A stretch of 64,000 bases of DNA from Phalacrocorax aristotelis (Eukaryota > Chordata > Aves > Suliformes > Phalacrocoracidae), in assembly GCF_949628215.1 (NCBI RefSeq), contig NC_134276.1, forward strand, positions 31,250,226-31,314,225. The letters run 5' to 3'. A program made the position numbers and the translations under genes. The notes below the pieces were generated by a model, which made no database searches, was not told the DNA's origin, and saw only the letters and a list, made by a program, of their open reading frames with translations. Shown piece after piece: positions 34,301 through 49,300 of the stretch; the stretch's first letter is position 1; the number at the start of each line of letters is the position of its first letter.

Positions 34301-37300
34301 GTGCCATGACCAACTGCAAGCTCCATGCATTCCAGCTCCTCCACTACATACAATGCCACCCCCCCGTCTCGCCTGCCCTGCCTGTCCCCCCTGTAGAGCT
34401 TGTTTACTTCTTGACTGTTCCAATTTTAATTTTTGCAAACTATTCTTCTCAATTTATTTTAATTTATTGCACTAAACTGTTCCAGAGAGGCAAAAGGAAT
34501 CATGGACCTTCGTCTAGTAACCTTTGTTTTCTTGTCCAGCTCATTTAGCAATGCATGTTGCTAATTAAAGCATGATTTGTCTCCGTATCTAGAAGCAACA
34601 CTGACCACGCCTTGCTTACATACTTAATGTTGCCTTTACAATTTTAAAGTTGCAGTAAAGAATATTCCCATGGCAAGATAATAAACACCTTGGATTATGG
34701 TTCATCCTTTACTGAAAAATTTAACAAATGGACAGAACAAGCATAGCACTACACTAAAAGTTATGAATTGTGAAAATATTAAAGCCTATTATCTACCAAA
34801 GCACAGGCAAAACTTATTTAATACTGACCTACAATAAAAGTATAATATACCAGAATTAATTGTGTTTCCTTTCTGGAAGGAAGCCTGCTCGCTTAATAGT
34901 GTGAAATGGAGTTTCCAAGCCTAATTTCATGTCTGTTATCAGGCAGTTTCTAGGGAAGCAAAATTAGCACTGCACATATTCTTTTAAATGCAGACTAATT
35001 TGTAGCTTAGTGTTTCAAAGTGCATCTTTGGATAATCAAACCTGAAATTATAATACACTCTCAACTGCTCGACCCTTGTAGTTACAGCATGACCGACTAC
35101 TGAGATATTCCTATGGTGAAAAACTAATCTCTGAATGGTATTAAAAAAGTCTCCCTGCACCTGAATGTCTATGTTGCGTAAGTAGGGGGTCTTTCCTATC
35201 TGCAGTTTTCTGTACAGAAGTATGACTTGGACAACATCAAAGCTTTTATAATGTTGTTTACTGCCTTCAAACAGCTCTTAGTGCAAAGAGAACCCTTCGT
35301 TCTTTTTCTCATAAGCCTCAATTGTGTACCATTGGGAGGATGTTTTCTTTTTGTCAGTTCTTCCCATTAGTGGACAATTTCCTCACCACTTGAGGTGTCA
35401 GGTTGTATTTAGTAAACCTGAGTGTAACTCAGAGAGGCTGCAACTGACTGCAGTACTTATATTACTTAAATATCTCTTCTCTATGACAATAGTTTTAGGA
35501 GATACCACCTTGTATTATTCAGTAACAAAAAGTTAGCATAGTGACTAAAAACATACTATAACAATAATCTTCAATCTAAACTAGTTATCATAAATACTAA
35601 CTGAAGAAAAATACAGTAACTGAAACACATCATACCTGTTTGAATTCTGAGTCTTTTCCCACCATGACCTGAAGACAGTAGATAACTGGATCACCCTTCA
35701 CGGGCTGCAGAACCTCCCATGCGATTTCACAAGTGTGATCATTTATTCTCTCTATCCTTGGTGCTGAAGGAAGAAAACCCAGACATGACAGCTAGCTCTA
35801 CTTTCCCCACCACTTAATGTTATACTCTAACGACTTGTAAAATTCTGTATTATATCTGCTGTTTTGTCTCAGAGAAGCAAAAGATTCAGGTTCTAATGTA
35901 TTCTTTCCACAATGTTTGCTGGAACAACAACTAACAATTCACATAGGTCTCTATTGCTAGTTTAAGTATCATCCAAGAGAAAGCAAGTAAAATTTGGTGA
36001 CTGCAAGTGTGTATCATATGCCAAAACACCCCAACCCCCAAAACCACAAAAAACCCACCCCAAAACCTGCTATGCTTAAAATTATTCTAAACACACTAGG
36101 ATGAATTTTCACCTCAAATGACTGTAATGGGCTGGTCACTGTCTCCTGGTAAGCAAGGATTCTAAGTACAAACCTTCTTATGTCAAAGAATGCATAAACC
36201 CCAAACCTTTCATTTTTGGAGCAAGTATTTTAGGCTTTAGGCAATTACATGAAAGCAGCATTCCCTTACTATCCCTACCTGCACTTGGAAAAGGGCTTAG
36301 CCTTCTAAATACCCCAAATGCAACACAATACCAAAACCAACCTGCCATCCCACCACCCCCAAATGAAAGAAGCAGCACCTTTACCTTTCAAGGCAGCTGG
36401 AACAGATTTGGGAGTAGTGAAAACATATTCTTGAGAAAGGGGACCTTCACCAGCTTCATTACATGCCTGAATACAAAATTTGTATGATGTTGACTCACTG
36501 AGTCTTTGTACTTTGTATGTATGACATGGTCCTCTGTATAAGGATACAAACCTGAAAATGGAAAGAGTAGCTTATTTTAAACACAGAAAAGGACTTCTGA
36601 AGCAGCTGCAGTATCATCTTGAAATCTATCCCCATAATTTCCCAGAATCCAATGAGAAGCCCAGAAATATTTATTTCAGAGTTAAATGGTGTTCTAGCAT
36701 TACTATAAAACAATAAACTCGTTTTCCAGGGGCAAGGTTTTGTTTCTCATGTCTGAAATAAAAATCTCTTTTGCACAAAGAGTACTACAGATTGCCTCTC
36801 TGCAAAAATGATCCTAAGCATTTCCAGAATCCCTTCTGCACTTGAAACAATGGGAAAGGATAGCAGTTCCCTCTCTCAGTGAGCTACGAACACCGCTTTT
36901 TTTGGCCATCTACTCCCCCAACATCTTCAGCTTTTCAAAATTAGGTACCTAGATTTTAGCTTTTTGTTCCTTTGCAACTCTCCCTTACTACACCTACGAA
37001 AGAGTCACGGATCCAACTGCTCTTGTGCACCACTGTCAGAGATGGATGACTGCTGAAGATCACTCAGATCTGCACAGGAGGCCAGAGTCACACTTGTAAA
37101 GCACACCAAGTCCTTTTATAGATAGAATGATCTGGGCAGCTCTCATTTGATTTTCAGTTTTGGTATCCCCAGGACACAGCACAGGTTTATCTCGTTCTGC
37201 AGGGGTTATCATCTACTTTGACTTTGTCTTTTAAACAGATGGTACCTGCATGTGACCTAGTCTTTGGTAATGGCAATGACTTTCTTTCCAGTTAAGACTG

Positions 37301-40300
37301 TAATTTATTTTCCTCCTTACAGTGGGGCAATCTCACCTAGCAGATCTATTTTGTCTCACTGACAAGACAAAGCTACTCAGATTCAGACATGGTACATAGT
37401 GTATCAGTACTGTTCCTTTTATCATTTAGGCAAGGGTACTTGCTGTACCATCTCAGCTTACATTTCAATTTAAGATGAGAGAAGGGATCCCTTAAAATAA
37501 TAATTTGTACTATATGAGTTTATTTTCCACTAAAAATAACTGCATATAAAGACAACAGAGAGTAAAGAATTCACCCCCTTCTAATCAAGTATATAAAAAC
37601 CACGAGACTGATTAGACTTGATACTTTGACAAAATACTTAACCAAACATGACAGAGAGAAAAGCGTGCTGGTACAAAACATTTCATTAAACTCTTCATAT
37701 TGAACCGTAAATACAAAACTATGAAGTTTTCAATCCTGTACTTCCCAGCACAGAACACTAGAGCCCTTCTTGCCTTGCCAGACGAGACGACATCCTACGG
37801 CTGTTGTAAATTCAGCAAAGCACATGGAATTTTGCCCTTTGCTGCCATCTCCCAAGGATCAGACCACAGTGATACAGGGCAGAGCAAAGCGATGCCAAAA
37901 CCAACCTTCCGTTCTTATCCTCCATTTGAAGGTGGTACTGAATGGAGTCAGTTAATGCTTTTGCGGTTCCCTCTCCCCACTTCAGCTTGAGAGTCTGAGA
38001 ACTGTATGCAGCACATTCCAGGCGAGGTGGATCCGGGGGGAGAGGCTTTGTTTTCAGTTTTATGGTGTGGCTGAAAGGACCTGCTCCAAGACTGTTTAGG
38101 GCTTGAATTCGTACTCTAGTATTTTAAAAAAGAGATAATAAATTAACTTGAAATTAGATCCTAAAAAAAATAACAGGTCATTTCCACCATTCACATTCAA
38201 GACAGAATAATGGTACCAAATAGACGGTACTTTCCACAATGAAGGATTTTATCAACATTATGCTTTGACAGACTATGAATATCCAGGAGTGTCACTTTCC
38301 TTGCCACATTTTAAGGAGCTGAACTAATTCAAAATAAAAATATGTTAGCATATTTGCATCATTCATATTAGTGAAAGGATGCAAAAGCTCTACAGGCTAC
38401 TTCAAGAGCGGTCCATCTTCCTGACTGCACAGGCCTTGTACCAAAATTTTTGTTAGCCACAAGAGATGAGATGGAGAGATGAGGGAAGGTAAAAAAAAAG
38501 CCACCGCCAAAAGAGGTGAATCCCTATCCTCGTGTGTTTTATCATGTGAGTTCAAGGATGACTACAGGAAAGTTTTACGGGCTTTTTGGAACAGATATGA
38601 TTCATGTGAAAATAAAGTGATGGTGCCCAGCCACTTCTCTTGCTGTTTTCACTGGTAACACATCTCTGGGTGCCTGCAAACACAAGCCATCTTGGGTCTG
38701 CCTGGAAAGGGAGAGGGGGAAGCTAGAAGTCAAAGGACACATGGCTGAGGGGTTTGTAGAATTTGGAATTCAGGGATAATTTTTTTTTTTATATTCCATG
38801 GAAAACAATGCTGGCATTAGGTTTACATGTAAGAATTAAAAGAAGCAGCCAAGAAATTTATTTCAAAAAAGGAAAAAGCAGAAAACAGAGAAATCTGAGG
38901 CTCTTTACGTATCTCACAGGTAGCCACAGAGAGCAAAGTGTGCCTAAGCTCATTTTGCAGACTAACACTTGCTGGTCTAAAATAGTATCTAGGTAACCGG
39001 AAAAAAGTCACCAAAAGAATTAAATTCTGAAACAGTCAATCACACAATTTCAAAATATTGAAGCACAAATGTGTGCACAGGCTTATGAATAAATATTTCT
39101 CCTTCACTACAGTAATATTTAACTTTATACTAATTTATTACAGCACAAAACTAAGGTTAATATATGCAAATTTTTGTTTGCGCAAAGAGTTAATAGTGTA
39201 TTCTATAAAAGCACTTTTGTAGGTAGAACTACCTAAGTACCTCTGCAACAGAAGCTTCTCTTTTTTCAGTTTGTTGACAGAGAGCGATGGCTCTTCAAAG
39301 TGCCACCATTATTGTTAAATACTCACAAGGCACACAGAACCACTGTAGTCTTACATACAGCATTAAAAAAGTAAAACCAAATCTTTAAGGAATCTGAAAA
39401 CTGCATAGCCAGATGATATCCTAACTATACTGAGAACAGTGTGGGCTTAAAGTCTGACTTCAGTGGGACTGACATGCTCCTTTAACACTGAGAACACGTT
39501 TTTGTAACAGGAACGTGGAGTGCCTTCAGGCAGAATTATTGATTTTTTCATTTGTACTTTTCAGTAACCCTCAGGACAAACATAAGGGATGATTTTAGCA
39601 AATAAAACTCTTCAAAAGAGATTTAAAATTGATTGCTAGATTTTCAAACCAATATTCTTCAGGCTGACTGCCACCTAAACACTTGCTATTTCTGCAGAAA
39701 AGGCATTGCAAGTTGCGATGAGCTGTCATTAGATCAGACAATCCAGTCAATAAAGACTGGACATGGTCCTTCCTTGGATGGATTTTATCTTGTCAAACAG
39801 ATTAGAGGCCATCTACCTATGAAGCAACCAGTCCAAAAATCAGTTATGAATCTGAATTTGTAATCTGAATTCAGTTAAACTGACACATTAACCAGACAGA
39901 TACAACAATACCACGATAAACAAAGTAACATAAATTGTTCTTAAAAGAAAATAAAAACAGCACAGCTCATCCATTTATGATGATCATCATACAAAGCTTC
40001 CTTTTGCTCCATGTCAATGTACTAATGCTTCTCAGAGTAATGCAGAGAATAAAAAAATACAAGGGAACAAACAACTAAAGAATCTGCTTTTGTGGAAGAA
40101 ACAGTAGGCTGTCAAGTAGCTGCGCATACCTGTAGGTAGTATCTGGCTGTAAGCCATCTATAAAATAGGTCAGAACCTTCCCAACAGTTATTGGCTGCTT
40201 ATCTCCAAAGTCTATGCTGTAGCCAAGGATTTCAGATCCATGGTCACAAGGTTTTTCCCAGCCTATAGCAAGGCATGTGGAAGGAGAATAGTGTGGACTT

Positions 40301-43300
40301 TCAACTTCATCTTCACTTAGTCCCCGAAGACAAGTTACAACTGCAGGTACGGAGGCTGGAGTCATACATGCCATTACTTCACTGAAAGGACCTGCACCTG
40401 CAACATTCACTGCCTGCAAATGCAAAGTAGACCATGTTTTTACAGCAGGGTCAATTCCTGTTTCTAGATTTCACTAACAGTAGTTTTGCGTCTTTACCTG
40501 AACCCTGCAATAGTATAGAGTAGCAGGCAAAAGCCCTTTCATTTCACAGTTGAGCCCAGGCCCACAGTAGGAGAGCTGCATGCATCCTTCCACACCGCCC
40601 CACTCCAGTCGATACTCCGTGATGTCAGCTCCGTTACTCACTGGAACCTTTAAAATGGATATAAAGAGTTAGAAGTTAAATTCACTGACTAAAAAATATC
40701 AGCCAAACTCACTACATCTATATTGTTTTTTTTCACAGGAGTGTTACCCTCCCATTTCTTTGATGATTTTTAATTTAGTACAATCCAAATAAATCAGAAT
40801 GCATTACTGGCCTTGGGTCACCTATACTCTGAAAACACTATTTACTGTTGCTGAAACTACTCTATACAAAGTAGTTGTGATTTCAGTTGCTTAAATACAG
40901 AGATCATTTAGCATATGGCGTTTGGCTGGGGAGCCTGAACAGTCAATGGCAAGAGATGGTCTTCTTGAGAGGGTGATTTAGGGTACTAGAGTTTTCACTG
41001 ACAGGGCTACAGTGCAGGTATGACAATATGCAAAAGCACACTGGTGCTACTGTCTTCATCTTACAGATTAAAAGACTCCTCCTTTGCAGCACACCATGGC
41101 TCTTGTGCACGGAAACTAGGCTGCGAGCATAGTGGGAAGCAGAAAATTATGCACTCTGTCTTTTCCCAAGACAGAGTTGTGAAGCAACTGGGAGAGACAC
41201 GTAAGCAACGATACAGACCTGGACTGAAAAGCCTGCTCGAGTAGCCTGTTCTTCCTCACTACCTGCCCTAGGGATCCAAACTTAGCCTCCCAATTTTGGG
41301 AATTGAATGGTTTTAATACCCCTTAGAAGTAATAATTTGAAGTACAGTTAAAATCACATGTACCAGTGCCAGACTAAGATATGAGACTACAGAAAGATAT
41401 CAGCAGTCAATGAAGTAATAAAGAAAATGCCAACCAAAAAGCCAAACCACCCCCCTCCCCCAATCGACGAAAAATTTCTTAGATCATGAAGAAAGCAGAA
41501 GAAAAATGCTGCTGCTTTTTCAGATTAAATATTGCAAGACAGTAATCACACCAAGGTGCAGATGATAACTGCTCCAAAGCATGTTTTTTTTTTCTTTACC
41601 CATCTCTTGAAGTATTTGCTACTTTCAGCACTAGGCTATGTGAAGATAAGTGACTGAATACAAACAGCATTTCAAAGGATAACGTTTGATGCTCCTGAGC
41701 TGTGACTGATAAGGACTCCCTTCCCCTTCTCTCATTTACAATGAGATGTGGTTGGTGAGAGAACTAATGCGGCTGTCAATGGGTGTGCAACTGTCAGTGA
41801 AGATGGATTCATTTCTCGACGTTACTGCTGTTGCTGCTATAGATCTAATGGAGTTCACCTTAACAGAAGTAGGGAAATCCAAGCCAACAAGCACAAGGAT
41901 GACAACAAACTGGGGGGAAGCATTTGATATTGTGAAGGGTATGGCTACCAGAGGAATTTCAACAAGCAGGATCTGATACAAAATTCATGAAGTTCAACTA
42001 AGACAAAGGCAAACACAAAGTCCTGGACCTGGGGTAGAACAGTACAGGTTGAGGAGCAACTTTACCATGAAATAACCTGTGTGTCCTGGTGAGAAAGTTG
42101 AATGTGAGTCAGCAGTGTGTGTCTGATGAAGGTGAACTAAATAGTGGCTGTATTAGCAAAAGTGCAGCAAGAATGCTAAAAGGAGTAATGATTCCCCTCT
42201 ACTCGGCACTTGTCAGGTTGCATCTTCAGTACCGTGTCCCATCTTGGGCTCCCCAGTACAAGACAGACATTGACCTAATGGAGTAAGTCCAGTGAAGGGC
42301 CATGAAGGGGGAGTGCAACACAAAACAAAAAGGTAAGGCTTATTTGATATTAAGAGGATAAGGCTAAGGGGAGACCTTACTACTGGCTTAAATTACTTAC
42401 TGGGAGGGTACAAAGAAGGTTATGTCAAATTCTTCTTTGAGGTGGCACAGTGGCAAGAGTCACGACTTGCACTAAAGGATATTTTGACTAGAGATAAGGG
42501 AAAAAAATCCTACAGCATGAGAGAATTTGCCCAGAGACAAATTTACCAGGCTGCAGAACCTTCATCCCTGGAGATACGTAAAACTTGACTGGACAAGGCC
42601 CTGAGAAACCTGACCTAAATTTGAAGTTAGCTCTGCTTTGAACAGAAGGTTGAACTAAATGACATCTAGAGGAGCACTTGTACCTTGATTACTCTGTGAT
42701 TCTATAAAGCAGACATCTAACATTGGTCAAATTAATCCTACCTGAACATTGTAAGAGATTTCTTCAAAAGGCTTTGCCTTGTAGATGTTTAAGGAGAGCT
42801 CCTCTGATATACCCAGTAGGAAGCATGAACTCTACCTTCCAGGTAAACTAGTTTAATCTTTTTTTTTTTCTGTACATTTCAGTAACTCCGATACTTCACT
42901 CCATCTCAAGTCACTGAAAAACTGTGTTTAAACAGTATTCCCAGATAGAATCTTCCTTTCTATAAGTTTAGTTTTTATCTATTGCATTTTTTAATCAGAT
43001 ATCTAAATACTATGGGTTTGTAGGAAGTCTGTGAGGCTTTTTCTACATTACTGATGTAATTATATAAGATTAAATCAGCTTACAAAACCAGCAAATGCAC
43101 AATAATCTATTATATTATGTGGATGTATTTGCGCTGAGGAAAGATAACTACATTGAAGAAAAATTTTCAGGAGAGCCTGCATCAATCAGAAATGCAGTAA
43201 AGCAGTTGTGGAAAACTCCTCAACAGAAGAACAAAGGAAGATCTCAAGTACCTGCAGGCTGCCAACTTATAGCTGTCATATGTGTGATAAATGACGTTAA

Positions 43301-46300
43301 GGTTTTACCTACCAAGTATTGGATAATCAGGTATGTATGTTTAAAATGTGATTAAAATACAGTCTTAAGCTTTTAAATTTGAACTTAAAAATGTGGAAGA
43401 CAATCATGTTAAGACAGGAGTAACAAGGCATTCTTACCTCCCATGACACCTGAGCACATGCAGCAGATCTGCACGCCACTTGAGGGGGCTTGCACTGATC
43501 TGGTGGTCCAGGTGCTGTAGTTATTTCGCATTTTTCTGAGTAAGGTCCAAACTATTAAAAAGAAAGTTAATACAACTAAACTGTAAAAATAAAATCACTA
43601 CTTTTTAAGTAATAGTTTACCATAGTAGGGACATATAATTTCAGCCAGCAACTTTGTTTTACTTGCTTGTAAAATACATCTTTGTGGAGTGTGGATTCGG
43701 AGTTCATTTCAGTATATGACTATTCTCCAGAATAGCTGTAAGACTCTTCTTTATAGCAAATGCAATCAGAATAAATTTGACACTTTAGGCTCTCACATAA
43801 AACAGTAAAGTGCAATCCAAATCGTTATTTTGAAGTTACATAACGCTGCACTGTAACATAACCTGCTCAAGCAGGGGTTGGACAAGATGATCTCCGGAGG
43901 TCCTTTCCAACCCCTACCGTTCTGTGATTCTGTGATAACAGAATTTGTAACTGCCTATTTATATCTATCTAAAAAAATGAAGGATTCAAAAAAATGCTTG
44001 AGCTATAAACCATTCTTTGTGGGGGGCAGATAAAAAGTTAGGTTGGTGCTTTAAAGCCTTAAGCTGCTGACCTCTCCACATATGATGTCAACTGGTCCTG
44101 ATAGTTTCTATGAAGAGAACGTTATTGAACAAATACAAGCAGCCCGCCTCTCCATCTTTAAATCAGGACTTCGAATACTTAATTAAATAAAGCTTGTCCT
44201 ACAGCAACAATTGATTTTAACACATTTAATACTCCAAGACAGAAAATATTCTTGTATCTGATAGAACAGATACTCAGAAGTTAAACTAAATAAAAGAAGT
44301 CAGGAAATGCTAACTATTATCTTCTAGAACACCAACAGCTGTAAAAATAAAGGTCAGTCAATTTACAAAGCTGTATACAGAAAATAGTTTACTATATTAC
44401 CTTACTTCACATGAGAATACTGAAGTTGCAACAATGCTTTGATAAAGTACTTAGCATTTCCTAACCATTTCCTGATGCTATTATTCAGATGTAAGACACA
44501 ATTAGCTATTTTCTCTTCCCTTCATCTAAAACCCATTTGTTATAAACTGATGTTTAACTATCTGTTCCCATACAACAATACGCTGTGTCAATCAAATGAC
44601 TCTACATTAGGAAATCCTCACTTTAAAATTACTGTTAAATGCTTCTTTTAAAAGAGAAGATTCTTAATAGCGATTGCAGTCTCTGGAACTAATTTAATTT
44701 CAGACTGCCTCCTTACCCCAGCCTTGTTAGCTGCTCGCAGTCTGAAGTTGTACATCCTCCCTGGAAGAAGGCTGCCTACTGTGCATTCAACATCAGAGCC
44801 TTGGTAAACCTCTCTGTGTTCATCAGTTTCTGTCTGAAACATTTCCAGACCATAACAGGTAATGGGTGAACCGCCGTCCACCTGAGGTGGTCCTAAAAAT
44901 AAGAAACAAAGAAATAAAAGCTTGTTTAATTTTAACACATAACACATTTGGATTCCTTACACTCACTAATAGTTGTAACAGAATTACCCCAGCGCAGCTG
45001 AATTTCTCTTGCTCTTGGTCTACCCTGTAGCCTTGGAGGCTGGCATGGACCAGGAACCACTGCTGGAGTCTGCACCAGTAAAGGGTCAGATGCCTACAAA
45101 AGAAAGGTAGATTAATGAAGTCATCTACGCCAAAACGAGCACTATCAATTATGCCACAAGTAAAGGCAAATACTTAAGTCAGAAATAGAATCTTCCATTT
45201 TTTTAACTACATCTTCAAATACATGAAGATGCTTACGTGATCTGGTATGTATTTCTCATAATACCTATATAAAACATGCTACAGTGATCACACAATATGC
45301 AAAATTAACTTTTGCTTTTGTGTTTTGGTACACATGCGACAGGTAGAATTAAAAGCACTGGTTAATTATCAGTACAAACCTAGTATAGATCCTTGAATTA
45401 TGACTTGTTCAATGTAAACTCATTCTCTTTTCCATCAAATTGCAATTTAATAATTTCAAGAATCTTACTCTAATGGTTCTATACTTTCTGTGCAAGAACT
45501 TCTCAGAAAGCAAAAGTGGGCAGAAATGTCTATCAGACGAGATGAAAAAAATGAGATTTCAACTTTTTCATTGCGTAGTAATACTTATTGTGAACAAACT
45601 TACACCTCTGATTTTAAGTGCGTGCAAAATACATAGCATCACACGCAGCAGATGGCATTGACTGCTGGAAGCAGACAGAAATGAGTTAGAGACAATGCGG
45701 GGTTATTAGGTCTGGTGTGATACAGAACAAACACAAAGTTGGTAAGCCTTTTAGTTTACAAAAAAGATGCATCTTAGAGTCTCATTTCATAACTGAGTTG
45801 GTGGGGGCCATCAAGAGGGCTTTAAACTAGGTTCAAAGAGGAAAGGTGATATAGCCAGGCCCACTAGAGAGGAGCCTAGGAGTGCCATGCCAGGATTGGG
45901 GGTGAAATCAATAGCCCAGCTCAAGTGCATCTACACCAATGTGCACAGCATGGGCAACAAACGGGGAGCTGGAAGCCATTGTGTGGCAGGATAGCTATGA
46001 CTTAGTCACCATCACAGAGACAAGGTGGGATGAGTCTTACAACTGGAGCGCTGCAATGGATGGCTATAAGCTCTTCAGAAGGGATAGGCAAGGAAAGAGA
46101 GGCAGTGGGGTGGCTCTATACGTTAGGGAGTGTTTAAATTACATAGAGCTTGTGATTGTGATGATACGGTTGAGTGCTTACCGGTAAGGGTCGGGGGGAA
46201 GGCCAACAAGGCAGATATCCTGCTGGGAGTCTGTCATAGCCCACCCAACCAGGATGAAAAGGTAGATGAAGCATTCTATAAGCAGCTGGTGGAAGTACCA

Positions 46301-49300
46301 CAATTGGTTGCCCTTATTCTAGTAGGGTACTTCAATTTACCCGATGTCTGCTGGAAATACAACACAGTAGAGAAGAAACAGTCTAGGAGGTTCCTGGAGT
46401 GTGTGGAAGATAACTTCCTGATGCAGCTGGTACGTGTGCCTACCAGGGGAGGTGCCTCGCTTGACCTCCTGTTCACAAACAGAGAAGGACTGGTGGGAGA
46501 TGCGGCGGTCGGAGGCCTTCTTGGGCTTAATGACCATGACATGATTGAGTTCTCAATTCCTGGTGAAGTAAGAAGGGGGTCAGCAAAACCACTACCACGG
46601 ACTTCCAGAGGGCAGACTTTGGCCTGTTTAGGGCACTGGTTGGGAGAGTCCCTTGGGAGGAAGTCCTGAAGGGCAACGAGTCCAGGAAGGCTGGGCATTC
46701 TTCAAGAAGGAAGTCTCGGAGGTGCAGGAGCAGGCTGTCCCCAAGTGTCGCAAGATGAACCGGTGGGAATGACAACCTGCCTGGCTGAACAGGGAGCTTT
46801 TCCTGGCACTCAGGAAAAAAAGAAGAGTCTACCGCTTTTGGAACAAGGGGCAGGCAACTCAAGAGACCTCGTTAGGTCTTGCAGAGAAAATTAGACAAGC
46901 CCATCTAGAACTCAACCTAGCCACTGCTGTAAGGGGTAACAAAAAATGTTTTTACAAATACACTAAGAACAAAAAGAGAATCAGAGAGAATCTCCATCCT
47001 CTATTGGACATGGAGGGGAACATTGCCACCGAGGGTGAGGAAAAAGCTGAGGTACTAGATGTCTTCTTTGCCTCAGTCTTTAACTATCAGACCAGTTATC
47101 CCCAGGCTATGCAGCCCCCTGAGCTGGAAGGCAGGGACAGGGAGCGGAATAAACCCCCCATAAACCAGGAGGAAGCAGTTTACAACCTGCTGAGCCACCT
47201 GGACACTCACAAGTCTATGGGGCTGGATGGGATCCACCAAAGAGTACTGAGGGAGCTGGCAGAGGAGCTCACCAAGGCACTGTCCATCATTTATCAGCAG
47301 TCCTGATTAACAGGGGAGGTCCCAGATGACTGGAGGATTGCCGATGTGACGCCCATCTACAGGAAGGGCTGGAAGGAGGATCTGGGGAAGTACAGCTGAG
47401 TTGACCTGACCTTGGTACTGGGAATGGTTATGGAGTGGTTCAGCTTGAGTGAGCTCACCAGGCAAGTGCAGGACAACCAGGGGATCAGGCCGTCCAGCAT
47501 AGGTTCATGAAAGGCAGGTCCTGCCTGACCAACCTGATCTATGACCAGGTGACCCAGCTAGTGGCTGTGGATGTTGTCTACCTGGACTTTAGTAAAGCCT
47601 TTGATACTGTCTCCCACAGATTTCTCCTAGAGAAGCTGGCGGCTTATGGTTTGGACAGATGTACTCTTCCCTGGGTAAAAAACTCTCTGGATGGCCAAGC
47701 CCAGAGAGTTGTGGTCAATGGACCTAGATCCAATTGGTGACTGGTCACGAGCAGTGTTCCCCAGGGCTGTTTTGGGGCCAGTCTTGTATAATATCTTTAA
47801 CAACGATCTGGATGAGGGGATGAAGTGCGCCCTCAATAAATTTGCAGATGACACCAAGTTGGCTGGGAGTTTTGATCTGCTCGAGGGTAGGAAGGCTCTG
47901 GAGAGAGATTTGGACAGGCTGGATCAATGGGCCGAGACCAATTGTATGGGGTTTAACAAGACCAAGTGCCAGCTCCTGCACTTCAGTCTCACAAACCCCA
48001 TGCAACGCTACAGGCTTGGGGAGGAGTGGCTGGAAAGCTGCCTGGCGGAGAAGGACCTGGGGGTACTGGCTGACAGCCGGCTGAACATAAGCCAGCAGTG
48101 TGCTCAGGCAGCCTAGAAGGCCAAACAGCATCCGGGCTTGTATCAGGAATAGCGTGGCCAGCAGGAGCAGAGAAGTGATCGTGCCCCTGTACTTAACACT
48201 GGTGAGGCTACACCTTGAATACTGTGTGCAGTTTTGGGCCCCTCGCTACAAGAAGGACATTGAGGTGCTGGAGTGTGTCCAGAAAAGGGCAACAAAGCTG
48301 GTGAAGGGTCTGGAGAACAGGTCTTATGAGGAGAGGCTGAGGGAGCTGGGGTTATTTAGCCTGCAGAATAGGAGGCTGAGGGGAGACCGGGTTGCTTTTT
48401 ACAACTACCTGAAAGGAGGTTGTAATGAGGTGGGTGTTGGTCTCTTCTCCCAAGTTACTAGTGATAGAACGAGAGGAAATGGCCTCAGGCTGCACCAGGG
48501 GAAGTTTAGATTGGATATTAGGAAAAATGTCTTCACTGAAAGAGTGGTCAGGCATTGGAACAGGCTGCCCAGAGAGGTGGCGGAGTCACCATCCCTGGTG
48601 GTGTTCAAAAACCATCTAGACGTGGCACTTCAGGGCATGGTTTAGGAGGCCTCGTGGTGTTGGGTTGACGGTTGGACTTGATGATCCTAGAGGTCTTTTC
48701 CAACCTTAAGAATTCTATGATTCTATAACTGCTTTATTCATATGTTCCAGAAAGAGTGGATTGGAAGCTCTGCTGCTTTTCAGTTCCTTTGAGATACGTT
48801 GTTGCACTGAACAACCAATGCTACTTAAAAAGCAGAATGTTTCTCCGGAGGCATATGTCCATGACAAGCTACAGAAAAGTTTAAATACATCTTTCTTTAC
48901 TCTTCTATTGATTTCTCACACCTTCAGAAAGTATCAGGACTTTCTGAAAGCTATTTTCTCTCTGGTACTCAAATAATGCTTATTCTAAACCATCAGTGTT
49001 GGGCTGTGAGAAAAGGAGGTTGGCAAAGCAAAACTCTCCAAAGACATATGTGTACTTGTGGTTAGGTGACTGGGAAGTATACTGCCTTCCCCCTTCCCCT
49101 GTACAACAGCAAGCTGAGTTATGGCAAAAGGGAAAGCATCGCAGCTGAGCCAGCACTGAAGGAGTCCAGATTTATTCTTAAGACAAGGTGGCTGCGGGCA
49201 AGGCTATCTGCAGGGGACTTCTGTGGACGAAGAACACAGTAATTTCATATAGTAAAAGGGGGCTGGGGAAGAAATGCCAAACACCAAGAATGCAAGGCTT

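Larger units (their letters stand above)
28380..35635 (-). other. FNDC3A: FNDC3A last intron, host of a transposon nest
   Basis: The 7.3-kb intron between the final two coding exons. About 4.5 kb of it (29,944-34,403) is a CR1/LTR/CR1 nest; the remainder has no recognised feature. Confidence 0.85.
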
